Below, in pieces: positions 55,999 to 63,471 of a stretch of 64,000 bases of DNA. The position numbers and the translations under genes are program-made. Each line of letters starts with the position of its first letter. Position 1 is the stretch's first letter. Under the pieces are notes generated by a model. It ran no database searches, was not told the DNA's origin, and was given only the letters and a program-made list of their open reading frames with translations. The stretch is from Acidobacteriota bacterium (lineage in GTDB: Bacteria; Acidobacteriota; Terriglobia; Terriglobales; Acidobacteriaceae): assembly GCA_021805025.1 (NCBI GenBank), contig JAJZGF010000004.1, forward strand, positions 1-64,000, given 5' to 3'.

Positions 55999-58890
55999 TC
56001 AATATTCATAATCCAGGGAAAACTGAATGCGCCGCGCATCCGATTCCTGGAGAGGCGTGCCTAAATTCGGCGTCGCAGGCGCATTCGATCCGTACACCGG
56101 ATTCAGGAGATCCACGTTCTGCCGGTTCAACAGATTAAATGACTCGGCTACAATGTCGAGATGTCCGCGCCAGATAGGAAGCATCCTCAGCACGCGAAGA
56201 TCAAACTGCAACTGCGGGGGAGTCTGCAAACTATTGCGTCCGTAGCCAAGCGGCCTGGCCTCGAAAGGATAGCTGTGCTCGCGATTGCTGTCCACGCCAG
56301 TCAACGCATTATCGCGGAAGCCGCTGCTCGCCTGGAGAATCGGAGCAAATTCCAAGCCATACACGATCTTCTGGAACGCGTTGGGTTTTGCCGCGCGGGC
56401 AGCGTCCTCGGGGTCGTCGAGGTCGGGACCGATTACCCAGAGACCGCTCATCACGAATCGATGGCGCTGATCGTCCAGTGACGGAGAGCGCTCCTGCGCG
56501 AGCGCATAGGGATTCTGCGGCTGCTCGGCATCGATGGAAGCGTCATCGACGGTTTTGGAGAAGGTGTAGCCGGCCATCAGCTCGAACTCCTCAGTGAATT
56601 GCCGGTTCACGGTCAGTGTTGCACCGTTGTAGTCAGAGCTGGCTTCGGTCTGAAACTGGTTGATAGCGTCATATGCCGGGTTGAGGCGCTGTGGGGAAAA
56701 GACTAAACGGCCAAGCTGCTGCGGTGTGGGCGTGGGAATGTCGAGACTGGACGCGTTTTGAGCGGTGAGGAGGACAGGAGGCGTGAGGTTGCTGTTGATG
56801 GTGCGCCCAAGCTTTACACCACGAACGAAGCGATACTCGGCACTGACGGTCCATTGTGCGGGCAGTTGATGCTCAATGCCGAGCGATGCTGTTTCGGCGT
56901 ATGGATTTGCCAGGCCACGCTGCGCCTGCCAAACGCTCGGCGCAATGCCGGGAAGAGGTGCGGTGAAAGTCTGCCCGGACTGGTAGAGAGAGGCAGCTTC
57001 GGTGCCGTCGACAATCTGCTGCTGGGCGCGCACACCGTTGAACTCCTCGATGCGATTGACGGTGGAGAGCAGGTAACGATCGAAGAAGATGCCGAAGCCT
57101 CCGCGCACGACCCAGGGTCTCGACGGCGACCAGGCGAAGCCGAAGCGGGGACTGAAATTGAACGGGTGCTTCGGGAACGAAGAGGGTAAGCGGTTGTCTT
57201 CGTAGCGCAAGCCGTAATCCAGTGCGAGGCGGGACGACGGGGTCCAGTGATCCTGCAGCCATGCCGACGTGCGCAACTCGCTGAAGTTGGTATCGGGATC
57301 GCCGAAGTTCTGGGTGTAGAAATCGGGTTGCGCAGCCGCCAGGGCGGCCAGGGAAGGAAAGACATACAGGCCCTGGAAGCCGCCGAGATCAGCAGAGCGC
57401 AAAGCGATGTGGCTGGCAGCGATGCCGGCCTGGACGAGGTGTTTACCGTGCTGCCGGATGACGATGTTGCCAAGGTCGATGTGGGTTTCGTAGCGGCGGC
57501 TGTTCCCATCCCAGGGCGTGCCGAACTGCGCGATACCAGCGACAACGATGCCGGGCTCCTGGGTGACTGCTGTGCGCAGAGCAACTCGCCGCTGTGCGAC
57601 CTCGAAGTCGAGCTGGTTAAGCAACCGGGGCGAGAGCGTCCAACTCCAGGCGCCGTTGATGCTGTTGTCGTTGTAGAATGCCGACCCGCGTGTGCTCAGG
57701 TCGGAGAGATCGCCGGTATGGAAGGCGTCGTTGACGGAACGATTGTTGGTAAGCGCATAGCGAAGCATCATGCTCTGGGTCGCGGAGTCGCGGTCCAGCC
57801 GCCCGGAAAGCTCGATCTCCTCATTTGTGGTCGGGAAGAATCCCTGCTGCAAGCGAAAGCCGCGGAGAGCACCTGCCTGATTCATGGCTCCATCGATGGT
57901 GGCAGCAAGCGCTGGACCGAAGTCGCTCGCGTCTTCGCCACGCGCCAACTCCTGCTCGCCGGCGAGGTAATAGAAGAGGCGGTTTCTTTCGATGCGGCCT
58001 CCGGTGGAGAGCCCGGCGCGCAGACGACTCTCGTCGGGCTTGCGGGGGACGACTTCCAGAGCCGGTGTGCCGTTCAGAGCGCCGTTCTGCACGAAGAGAA
58101 ATGCATCGCCATGCTGGAGGTTTCCGCCCGAGCGCGTCTCTACGTTCACCGAGCCTCCCGCCGACCCGCCGGACTGTGCGGCATATCCGTGGTTTACGAT
58201 CTGGAAATCGCTAATGGCTTCCGGCGAAAGCTCCGTTCGGCTCAGGCCCGTGTATTCATCGTTATCGTCGGTGCCGTCAATGTAGAGTGCGTTGCTCGTG
58301 GGACGCAGGCCGCCGGCACTGAAGCCGCTGGCCTCGATTCCTGGAGTTTGCTGCGCGAGTGCCGGATTGGCCGCGGCGATTGCCGGAGCAAGCAGCGCGA
58401 AATTGAGATAATTGCGACTGGGGATAGGGAGTTCCTCGATGCGGTCTCGGTCGATGTTCGCCACCGGAGAAGTCTGGGAGGTGTCTAGTGCCTCTGTTTG
58501 CGAATGAACGGTGACCTGTTGTGTGGCGCGTGCTGGAGCCAGCCGCACGGTGATGCTGGTGTTCCGCCCAACTGCGACGGCGACGGAGGGATTTCGCCAG
58601 ACGGCAAAGCCAGTGGCTGAGACCGCAAGCTGATAACTTTGACTTGGTAGGTTGAGTAAGACAAACGTGCCATCGGCGCTGGTAATCGCGTCGCGCCGGA
58701 CCGCGTTATCCAGCGAGGAGGCTGCGACGTGAGCTCCGGAAACGACGGCTCCAGATGTGTCCGTGACCGTACCGGACAGGCCGCCGAAGGTCACGCCAGA
58801 CTGAGCCGACGCATACGGATAGAAAAGAACGAGAAGAAAGACCGAGGGGACAAATTGCCGCAGGAACACGGCCAACTGGGAACGATGCAT
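55999..58890 (-). CDS. TonB-dependent receptor, Oar-like with carboxypeptidase-regulatory domain
   Basis: A 963-residue outer-membrane protein. Signal peptide (about 1-30), carboxypeptidase-regulatory-like domain (about 37-125: GLSGTVTDTSGAVVSGAHV), plug (about 145-260: ELPIPSRNYLNF...NALYIDGTDDNDE) and a large barrel ending FSLDYEY. This Oar type is greatly expanded in Acidobacteria and is often assumed to import glycans or other large ligands. ATG 58890 has GAGAGG 7 nt upstream. It sits between the intact mntR and the mntR fragment, in the same direction. Confidence 0.9.
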   Translation of the reverse strand: MHRSQLAVFLRQFVPSVFLLVLFYPYASAQSGVTFGGLSGTVTDTSGAVVSGAHVAASSLDNAVRRDAITSADGTFVLLNLPSQSYQLAVSATGFAVWRNPSVAVAVGRNTSITVRLAPARATQQVTVHSQTEALDTSQTSPVANIDRDRIEELPIPSRNYLNFALLAPAIAAANPALAQQTPGIEASGFSAGGLRPTSNALYIDGTDDNDEYTGLSRTELSPEAISDFQIVNHGYAAQSGGSAGGSVNVETRSGGNLQHGDAFLFVQNGALNGTPALEVVPRKPDESRLRAGLSTGGRIERNRLFYYLAGEQELARGEDASDFGPALAATIDGAMNQAGALRGFRLQQGFFPTTNEEIELSGRLDRDSATQSMMLRYALTNNRSVNDAFHTGDLSDLSTRGSAFYNDNSINGAWSWTLSPRLLNQLDFEVAQRRVALRTAVTQEPGIVVAGIAQFGTPWDGNSRRYETHIDLGNIVIRQHGKHLVQAGIAASHIALRSADLGGFQGLYVFPSLAALAAAQPDFYTQNFGDPDTNFSELRTSAWLQDHWTPSSRLALDYGLRYEDNRLPSSFPKHPFNFSPRFGFAWSPSRPWVVRGGFGIFFDRYLLSTVNRIEEFNGVRAQQQIVDGTEAASLYQSGQTFTAPLPGIAPSVWQAQRGLANPYAETASLGIEHQLPAQWTVSAEYRFVRGVKLGRTINSNLTPPVLLTAQNASSLDIPTPTPQQLGRLVFSPQRLNPAYDAINQFQTEASSDYNGATLTVNRQFTEEFELMAGYTFSKTVDDASIDAEQPQNPYALAQERSPSLDDQRHRFVMSGLWVIGPDLDDPEDAARAAKPNAFQKIVYGLEFAPILQASSGFRDNALTGVDSNREHSYPFEARPLGYGRNSLQTPPQLQFDLRVLRMLPIWRGHLDIVAESFNLLNRQNVDLLNPVYGSNAPATPNLGTPLQESDARRIQFSLDYEY

Positions 58891-58990
58891 CAAATAACCT
58901 CTCAATTGAGTGCGCGCGAGTTATGGGGGACAGCAGGCGCACGAAAGCGCACCGGAGCTGTCGTTTCCAGCGGGTCTCACAAGAGAGAAA

Positions 58991-59356
58991 TCAGATTCTG
59001 AGGGCTACGACAGGGGGACTGCTGGTCGGTTCGGCATATTTATCGCAGGCTGGGGAAGAGAAGGTGGGGATTTGCCGAGGGCAATCGACGCGCTTCACGC
59101 CACCTGTGAAAGCCGGGATGTAACGCATCAATTTCGCCATCACCAGCACAAAACCGGCGCCAACCACCCAGGCAGTCAAATGGAGTTCAGTGTCGTTGAC
59201 TGGAGCGGCGGCTGGACCCTTGTCCCAGGTATCGAAGTAATTCGCCAGCGGTGTCATTGCCCCAAGGAAGACAACTAGAGCTACGACGATTTGGAAGATT
59301 CGCTTCGACACTTGGCAAGGATAAATGAGAAGGCGGGCGACTTGCCAGTTTCGCAT
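58991..59356 (-). CDS. Small two-helix membrane protein, possibly expressed as a DtxR-fragment chimera
   Basis: A 121-residue protein with two membrane helices (about 22-40: IVVALVVFLGAMTPLANYF, and about 58-78: VVGAGFVLVMAKLM) flanking the segment APVNDTELHL. It resembles short acidobacterial membrane proteins of unknown role. ATG 59356 has no strong ribosome-binding site. The same frame is open upstream through the 115-bp repeat into the mntR fragment, so a 200-residue fusion from ATG 59593 is an alternative product. It precedes the TonB receptor by 100 bp. Confidence 0.55.
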   Translation of the reverse strand: MRNWQVARLLIYPCQVSKRIFQIVVALVVFLGAMTPLANYFDTWDKGPAAAPVNDTELHLTAWVVGAGFVLVMAKLMRYIPAFTGGVKRVDCPRQIPTFSSPACDKYAEPTSSPPVVALRI

Positions 59357-59357
59357 A

Positions 59358-59472
59358 ATCGCCGAGTCACTCGTGGACTGGCAGGCTGGTCTCGATGGAT
59401 TGACACAGCACAACCAGGAACCCACAGACATCCGATGCAGGAATACATGGGGTTTGCTGGGCGGGAGAACTG
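59358..59472. repeat. 115-bp direct repeat, copy 1
   Basis: Matches 61853-61967 over all 115 bp without gaps and with about 14 mismatches, in the same orientation. Both copies keep the palindrome GAGTCACTC near one end and ATCCGATGCAGGAATACATG near the other. Copy 1 ends right where the mntR fragment begins and starts 1 nt before the ATG of the small membrane protein. No transposase or terminal repeats are seen. Confidence 0.85.
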
Positions 59473-59473
59473 G

Positions 59474-59593
59474 GGGCGCGGAGACCTCTAGCCAGTGGGC
59501 GAGCGTGGCGGGGATGACCTGGTGGCCTTCGGCCTCGGCTTCGAGGATGGCCTTGAGGTAGTTCTCTTTGGAAACGTGGATCGAGTCTTTCAT
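59474..59593 (-). pseudogene. Truncated mntR copy (40 codons)
   Basis: Identical in protein to the first 40 residues of the intact MntR (to LEVSAP). It lacks the recognition helix, metal sites, dimer interface and FeoA-like domain. The frame does not stop but continues into the repeat and the small membrane protein gene. Confidence 0.8.
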
Positions 59594-59701
59594 GGCTGCG
59601 CTGCCAGACCAGTCTATACGCAGCGGGGACGGAGGACTCTGATGGGTGGGGAGGATGGATGTTGCGGACAAGCCGACGGCGATGGGTCAATGAGCGGGTT
59701 G
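59474..59701. repeat. Direct repeat copy B: duplicated mntR promoter and N-terminus
   Basis: Second copy of the block at 55693-55922. It contains the mntR leader, ATG 59593 and codons 1-40, then switches at 59473 to the 115-bp repeat. Only the first two helices and part of the winged helix survive, so it cannot act as a normal metal-dependent repressor. Confidence 0.9.
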
Positions 59702-59755
59702 GCTTGTTGTCGCGGAATGAGCACCGGATTGGTAGACGGACGCGGAATATTTCGT

Positions 59756-60196
59756 ATGGTTAACTCATTTGGGGGCAACAGAGTGATCGACTGCAGAGCC
59801 GCTACGAAGAGTTATGCCTCTCAGCCTGTTCTCCGAGGCGTAGACCTGGTCGTTGAACCGGGCATTTGTGCCTTACTGGGGGCTAACAGTGCTGGCAAGT
59901 CCACGCTGCTGCGCTTGCTCTCCGGGCTCGAAGAGCCAGACAGTGGTTCTGTGTCCATCGGCGGACTGGGTTTCCGAGATCATGGAGTTGAAATCCGGCG
60001 GAATCTAGGTGTACTGCCCGAGGAGCTCGGGTTGTTCGAGTCTTTGACCATCATCGAAAACCTGATGGCAATTGGACCTATTTACGGACTCACGAGACGC
60101 GAGACAGAAGCACGAGCAACGAGCCTACTAGAGTTACCTGTTATTCACGAGCCGGGACTGATCGCTTCAATGGGAAGCGAGCGGCTAGCGGACTAA
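59756..60196 (+). pseudogene. 3'-truncated ABC transporter ATPase
   Basis: An ABC-2 type ATPase fragment of at most 146 residues. It has the N-terminal VIDCRAATKSYASQPVLRGV, Walker A GANSAGKST and the Q-loop region (NLGVLPEELGLFESLTIIEN). It stops at ERLAD, where the signature LSGGQ should begin, so Walker B and the H-loop are missing and ATP hydrolysis is impossible. Starts at ATG 59756 or GTG 59783. Its end overlaps the 3' end of the marR gene by 12 bp, suggesting that the junction created the stop. Confidence 0.8.
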
Positions 60197-60646
60197 CGGG
60201 CTCTCCCAGACGCGGAAAAGCAACTCCTTGAGTTGTGAGAAATCCTTTGGGCCAAGCTCTGCACGCCATTCGCGCTCGATTTCGCGGAGCACTTCCAGCG
60301 CCTTGGCCCACGCGGCGTGTCCGCGCTTTGTAAAGCGGACAATTCGTGCGCGGCCCTCATCCGGCGCGTCGGATCGGACCAAATATCCCAGATTTTCGAG
60401 ACTCCCGAGCAGGCGATTCATTGCCTGTTTGCTCATTCCAGCGCGCTCGGCAAGAACGCCGGGGCGGAAACCGTCGGGGCCGGGAAACCGGAAGAGTGCC
60501 ATGTGCGGCGGACTGAGTTCCGTAAAGCCCGCTGTATTCAGATCGCGGAGGATACGCCGGTGAATGGCCTCGGCCGGAACACGCAGCAGCGCGCCGATGA
60601 GCATGTCCTTGGTTTTGATAGGCGAATTTTCCTTAAATAAACTCAT
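60185..60646 (-). CDS. MarR-family transcriptional regulator
   Basis: A 153-residue winged-helix regulator: LAERAGMSKQAMNRLLGSLE is the recognition helix region and DEGRARIVRFTKRG the wing. ATG 60646 is the start; a -10-like TACTAT lies 8 nt upstream, so the mRNA may be nearly leaderless. It is divergent from the cupin gene at 60718, and a perfect palindrome between them probably serves as a shared operator. The ligand is unknown. Confidence 0.9.
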   Translation of the reverse strand: MSLFKENSPIKTKDMLIGALLRVPAEAIHRRILRDLNTAGFTELSPPHMALFRFPGPDGFRPGVLAERAGMSKQAMNRLLGSLENLGYLVRSDAPDEGRARIVRFTKRGHAAWAKALEVLREIEREWRAELGPKDFSQLKELLFRVWESPLVR

Positions 60647-60674
60647 TGACAATGATAGTAAACGATGTTTACTT
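60646..60674 (+). promoter_or_regulatory. Cupin gene promoter with MarR-type operator
   Basis: TTGACA (60646-60651) and a -10-like TTTACT (from 60668) flank the perfect palindrome GTAAAC-GAT-GTTTAC (60658-60672), which overlaps the -10. On the minus strand the same palindrome overlaps a -35/-10 pair (TTTACA and TACTAT) for marR. Binding here would shut both promoters. Confidence 0.7.
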
Positions 60675-60717
60675 TCTATGTAAAGGTCAACAGAGTTTAC
60701 CGCATGGAGAGACCAGA

Positions 60718-61245
60718 ATGGCAATATTGAAGCACAGCAACGAAGGGAATGGATCAGCAACTCTGTCGCAGAGCAACCGAGTGATGCATGTCCCTCGGGG
60801 AAGCGGCGCGGCCTACTGGGGCCCCGGCGAGTTAATGACGTTTCTCATTACGGGCAAAGAGACAGACGGCGCATTCTTTCTGGCGGAGGTATCTGTCGTC
60901 CCCGGCGGAGGCAAACCGCCGCACGTTCACCATCGCGAAGATGAGTCGTTCCACATTCTCGAGGGCACTCTGACAATGCGGGTGGGCGAGGATACAATCA
61001 CGGCATCGGCTGGAGACTTCGCATTTCTTCCCCGCGGAATCCCTCATTCATTTCGAAACGCAGGTGACAGCCAGGCAAGGGCTCTGGTGTTAACCACTCC
61101 GGGAGGCCTTGAAGGCTTCTTTACTGAAGTGTTCGAGCCTGCCATGGACCGTTCAGCGACGCCGCCTTCTTCAAGCAAAGAACTGATCGGCCGGGCGCTC
61201 GCGGCCGTCCCCAGGTATGGGCTGGAACTTCTGCCACCTGCATAA
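60718..61245 (+). CDS. Cupin-domain protein
   Basis: A 175-residue single-cupin protein. Metal-binding motif 1 is PHVHHREDESFHILEGTL (His-x-His, Glu/His set) and motif 2 is PRGIPHSFRN. Similar proteins include quercetinase-like and unknown oxygenase or isomerase enzymes. ATG 60718 has GGAGAG upstream. It is probably regulated by the divergent MarR protein, and followed 44 bp later by another cupin gene. Confidence 0.85.
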   Translation: MAILKHSNEGNGSATLSQSNRVMHVPRGSGAAYWGPGELMTFLITGKETDGAFFLAEVSVVPGGGKPPHVHHREDESFHILEGTLTMRVGEDTITASAGDFAFLPRGIPHSFRNAGDSQARALVLTTPGGLEGFFTEVFEPAMDRSATPPSSSKELIGRALAAVPRYGLELLPPA

Positions 61246-61289
61246 GGAACGACGCAAAGTCGAATAAGCATTAAGAGACGGACGTCTCA

Positions 61290-61772
61290 ATGCCAATGGA
61301 TACTATCAATCCATGTGTAAATCCTGCCGACGAAACGATCCGCCTGGGGTCGCTCGCCGTGCGCTTTCTAGTGACAGGCGAGAACTCGTCCGGCACAGTC
61401 GCAGTCTTTGAGGTCCTTATCCCCGCAGGGCAGCGTTTGATTGCGCCTGCGCACAGCCACGACCATTACGAGGAGACAGTCTACGGCGTTGAGGGTGTGT
61501 TGACCTGGACCGTGGACGGCAAGCCGGTCGACGTGGGCCCGGGCCAGGCACTCTGCATTCCGCGGGGCTCCGTTCACCGGTTCGATAACAACGGCACGGA
61601 AGACGCGAAGACGCTGACCATTGTCACACCCGCGGCGATCGGCCCGCAGTTCTTCCGGGAGTGTGCCGAAGTAATCAATGCGGCGGTGGGTGGTCCGCCT
61701 GATCGCGCGAAGATGGCGGAGATCATGTACCGCCATGGGTTGACTCCGACTCCCCCTGCGCCTCAGGCGTAG
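61290..61772 (+). CDS. Cupin-domain protein (second of pair)
   Basis: A 160-residue cupin with motif 1 APAHSHDHYEETVYGVEGVL (His, His, Glu ligands) and motif 2 PRGSVHRFDN. It differs clearly from the first cupin, so this is a pair rather than a recent duplication. Likely co-transcribed with the preceding gene. The substrate is unknown. Confidence 0.85.
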   Translation: MPMDTINPCVNPADETIRLGSLAVRFLVTGENSSGTVAVFEVLIPAGQRLIAPAHSHDHYEETVYGVEGVLTWTVDGKPVDVGPGQALCIPRGSVHRFDNNGTEDAKTLTIVTPAAIGPQFFRECAEVINAAVGGPPDRAKMAEIMYRHGLTPTPPAPQA

Positions 61773-61852
61773 ACTGACACGCATCGAGCCAACGATTACC
61801 CTTCATTAGCGAACTAGAGCTGGAAGTCGCCGCAATCCTTGGTTTGTGCAAG

Positions 61853-61967
61853 ATCGCCGAGTCACTCGCTGACTTGCAGGCTGGGCTCGATGGATTAACA
61901 TAGCACGACTAAAAATGCACGGACATCCGATGCAGGAATACATGGGGCTTGCTGGGCGGGAGAGCTG
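61853..61967. repeat. 115-bp direct repeat, copy 2
   Basis: Second copy of the element at 59358-59472. Here it lies alone in the 259-bp gap between the second cupin gene and the lipoprotein gene and has no gene attached at either end. Confidence 0.85.
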
Positions 61968-62031
61968 CGGGGTGCGTGGCGCTCCGGGGAGGAGCGCCAC
62001 GCATTGATTGCGAGGTTGGTGCGGGTTGGGG

Positions 62032-63471
62032 TCAGTTGCCTTCCGGAGTTTCAGGGGTTTCCGGCTGGGCGATCTCAGAGGCGGTCAGCAGGTAGTTGCC
62101 GCTTTGATCGACAAGCAGATAGCCGTGGACCTGGATGGGGGTGTTAGCAGCCAGCGAGGTGAAGCTGGAAGCGGTGAGGCCGTTGCCGTATTGGGTGTTG
62201 GGCCCTGCGACGGCGTTGAGCGTGACGAGCTTCTCATAGCTGCTGAGGAAGGACGGCACGGGGAGAGCGAGTGAGAAGTCGAGGTTGGAGCCGGAGGCCT
62301 GCGGGGCCGCGGCGAGGACGCCCGCAACGTTCTCACCGCCAAGGGTGATTTGCGTGGCGCCGAGGTTGCCGCTGGAATCCATGGCGCCGCCGACCATCAC
62401 GGCCTGGCCGGGGAAGATCTCCGAGGCGTTGAACATGGAAGCGCTGAGGCCGAGCTGGGTTGCATCCTCATTGATGCCGTAGGTGGTGGAAGAGGCGACG
62501 AGCACGTTGAGGGTCATCGCAGACGGCATCATGGAGCCGAAGTCTTCCTGCGGGACCATGGTGAAGCTGGTGAGGTTGCCTGCTGTATTACGCGCCACCA
62601 TCACGACGATGCCCTTGGCACCCTCTTCCTGCTGGCCGGAGCCCATCATTCCGGCGACAAGCGGGGTGATGGACAGGGCGAGGAGTGTTCCGTCGCTTTG
62701 CGTCTGGCCCTTAACCTGGACAATGGAGTTCTGGGCAATGGTGGCGGGGGTTACGCCGGACGGGAAAAGGGTGGAGCCGTTGATGGCGAAGGTGAACTGC
62801 TGGCCGGAGTCTCCCGATTGCACGGTGATGCTGGTGGAGCTGATGGCGACAACCATGCCGGTGACTTCGACTTCGCGGTCGGTGTTATTTTCATTCTCGA
62901 CCTGAGCGGCGGAGGTGCTGATCGCCGGAGTGAAGGTGACGGTGGAGCCGGAAATCGCGAAGGACTGCGCGAGGTTGAAGGCGAGGTGGAGATCGACCTC
63001 ACTGGTGGTGGTGAAGCTGAGAGCGGGATTGAGGGCCACAGTGACGGAGGGCGAGCTGAGCGTGGCGCTGGCCGTGACAGGCTGACCGGTGGTGGGGTCG
63101 AGATAGGTGACCTGCGCGGCAGAGACCGTGACGGTGACGGAGTTGTATGTGCCGGGCGCAAGGCTGGTGAGCTCGATGGGCTCCTGCATGGCGCCGAGGC
63201 CGGAAAGCTCGACGGTCTCGGGGTTCGAGAGCACACTGACCGGCGATCCGCCGGTGGGAGCCACGGCAATGGCGGAGAGGGTGATTTTGGCGGACAGGAT
63301 ATTGCCCAGGGGCGCATCACTCACGGTGATGACCATGGGTGCGGAGCCTGGCTGGTTAGCCGTGGTTCCGCCTGCCGCGGTGGACATGGAACTGCAGCCC
63401 GCGAGGAAAAAGAGTCCTGTGAAAGCGGTTGCGCCGAGGATACAGAGTTTCCAATTTGATGCCATCTTCAT
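62032..63471 (-). CDS. DUF4382/DUF5666-type exported lipoprotein
   Basis: A 479-residue lipoprotein with lipobox FFLAGC, then a DUF4382-like beta domain (about 45-195: VITVSDAPLGNILSAKITLS) and repeated DUF5666-like OB-fold segments (about 200-470, for example VTGMVVAISSTSITVQSG and VQVKGQTQSDGTLLAL). Such proteins are common and abundant in Acidobacteria, and their function is unknown. ATG 63471 has GGAGGT 8 nt upstream. Confidence 0.85.
   Translation of the reverse strand: MKMASNWKLCILGATAFTGLFFLAGCSSMSTAAGGTTANQPGSAPMVITVSDAPLGNILSAKITLSAIAVAPTGGSPVSVLSNPETVELSGLGAMQEPIELTSLAPGTYNSVTVTVSAAQVTYLDPTTGQPVTASATLSSPSVTVALNPALSFTTTSEVDLHLAFNLAQSFAISGSTVTFTPAISTSAAQVENENNTDREVEVTGMVVAISSTSITVQSGDSGQQFTFAINGSTLFPSGVTPATIAQNSIVQVKGQTQSDGTLLALSITPLVAGMMGSGQQEEGAKGIVVMVARNTAGNLTSFTMVPQEDFGSMMPSAMTLNVLVASSTTYGINEDATQLGLSASMFNASEIFPGQAVMVGGAMDSSGNLGATQITLGGENVAGVLAAAPQASGSNLDFSLALPVPSFLSSYEKLVTLNAVAGPNTQYGNGLTASSFTSLAANTPIQVHGYLLVDQSGNYLLTASEIAQPETPETPEGN

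Noticed and set aside
57247-58488. 413-codon plus-strand frame opposite the large TonB receptor
   Set aside because: Antisense shadow without recognisable domains.
62350-63459. 369-codon plus-strand Gly/Asp-rich frame opposite the lipoprotein gene
   Set aside because: The Gly-rich composition is the complement of Ala/Thr/Ser/Pro codons; the minus strand has a lipobox and a strong ribosome-binding site.
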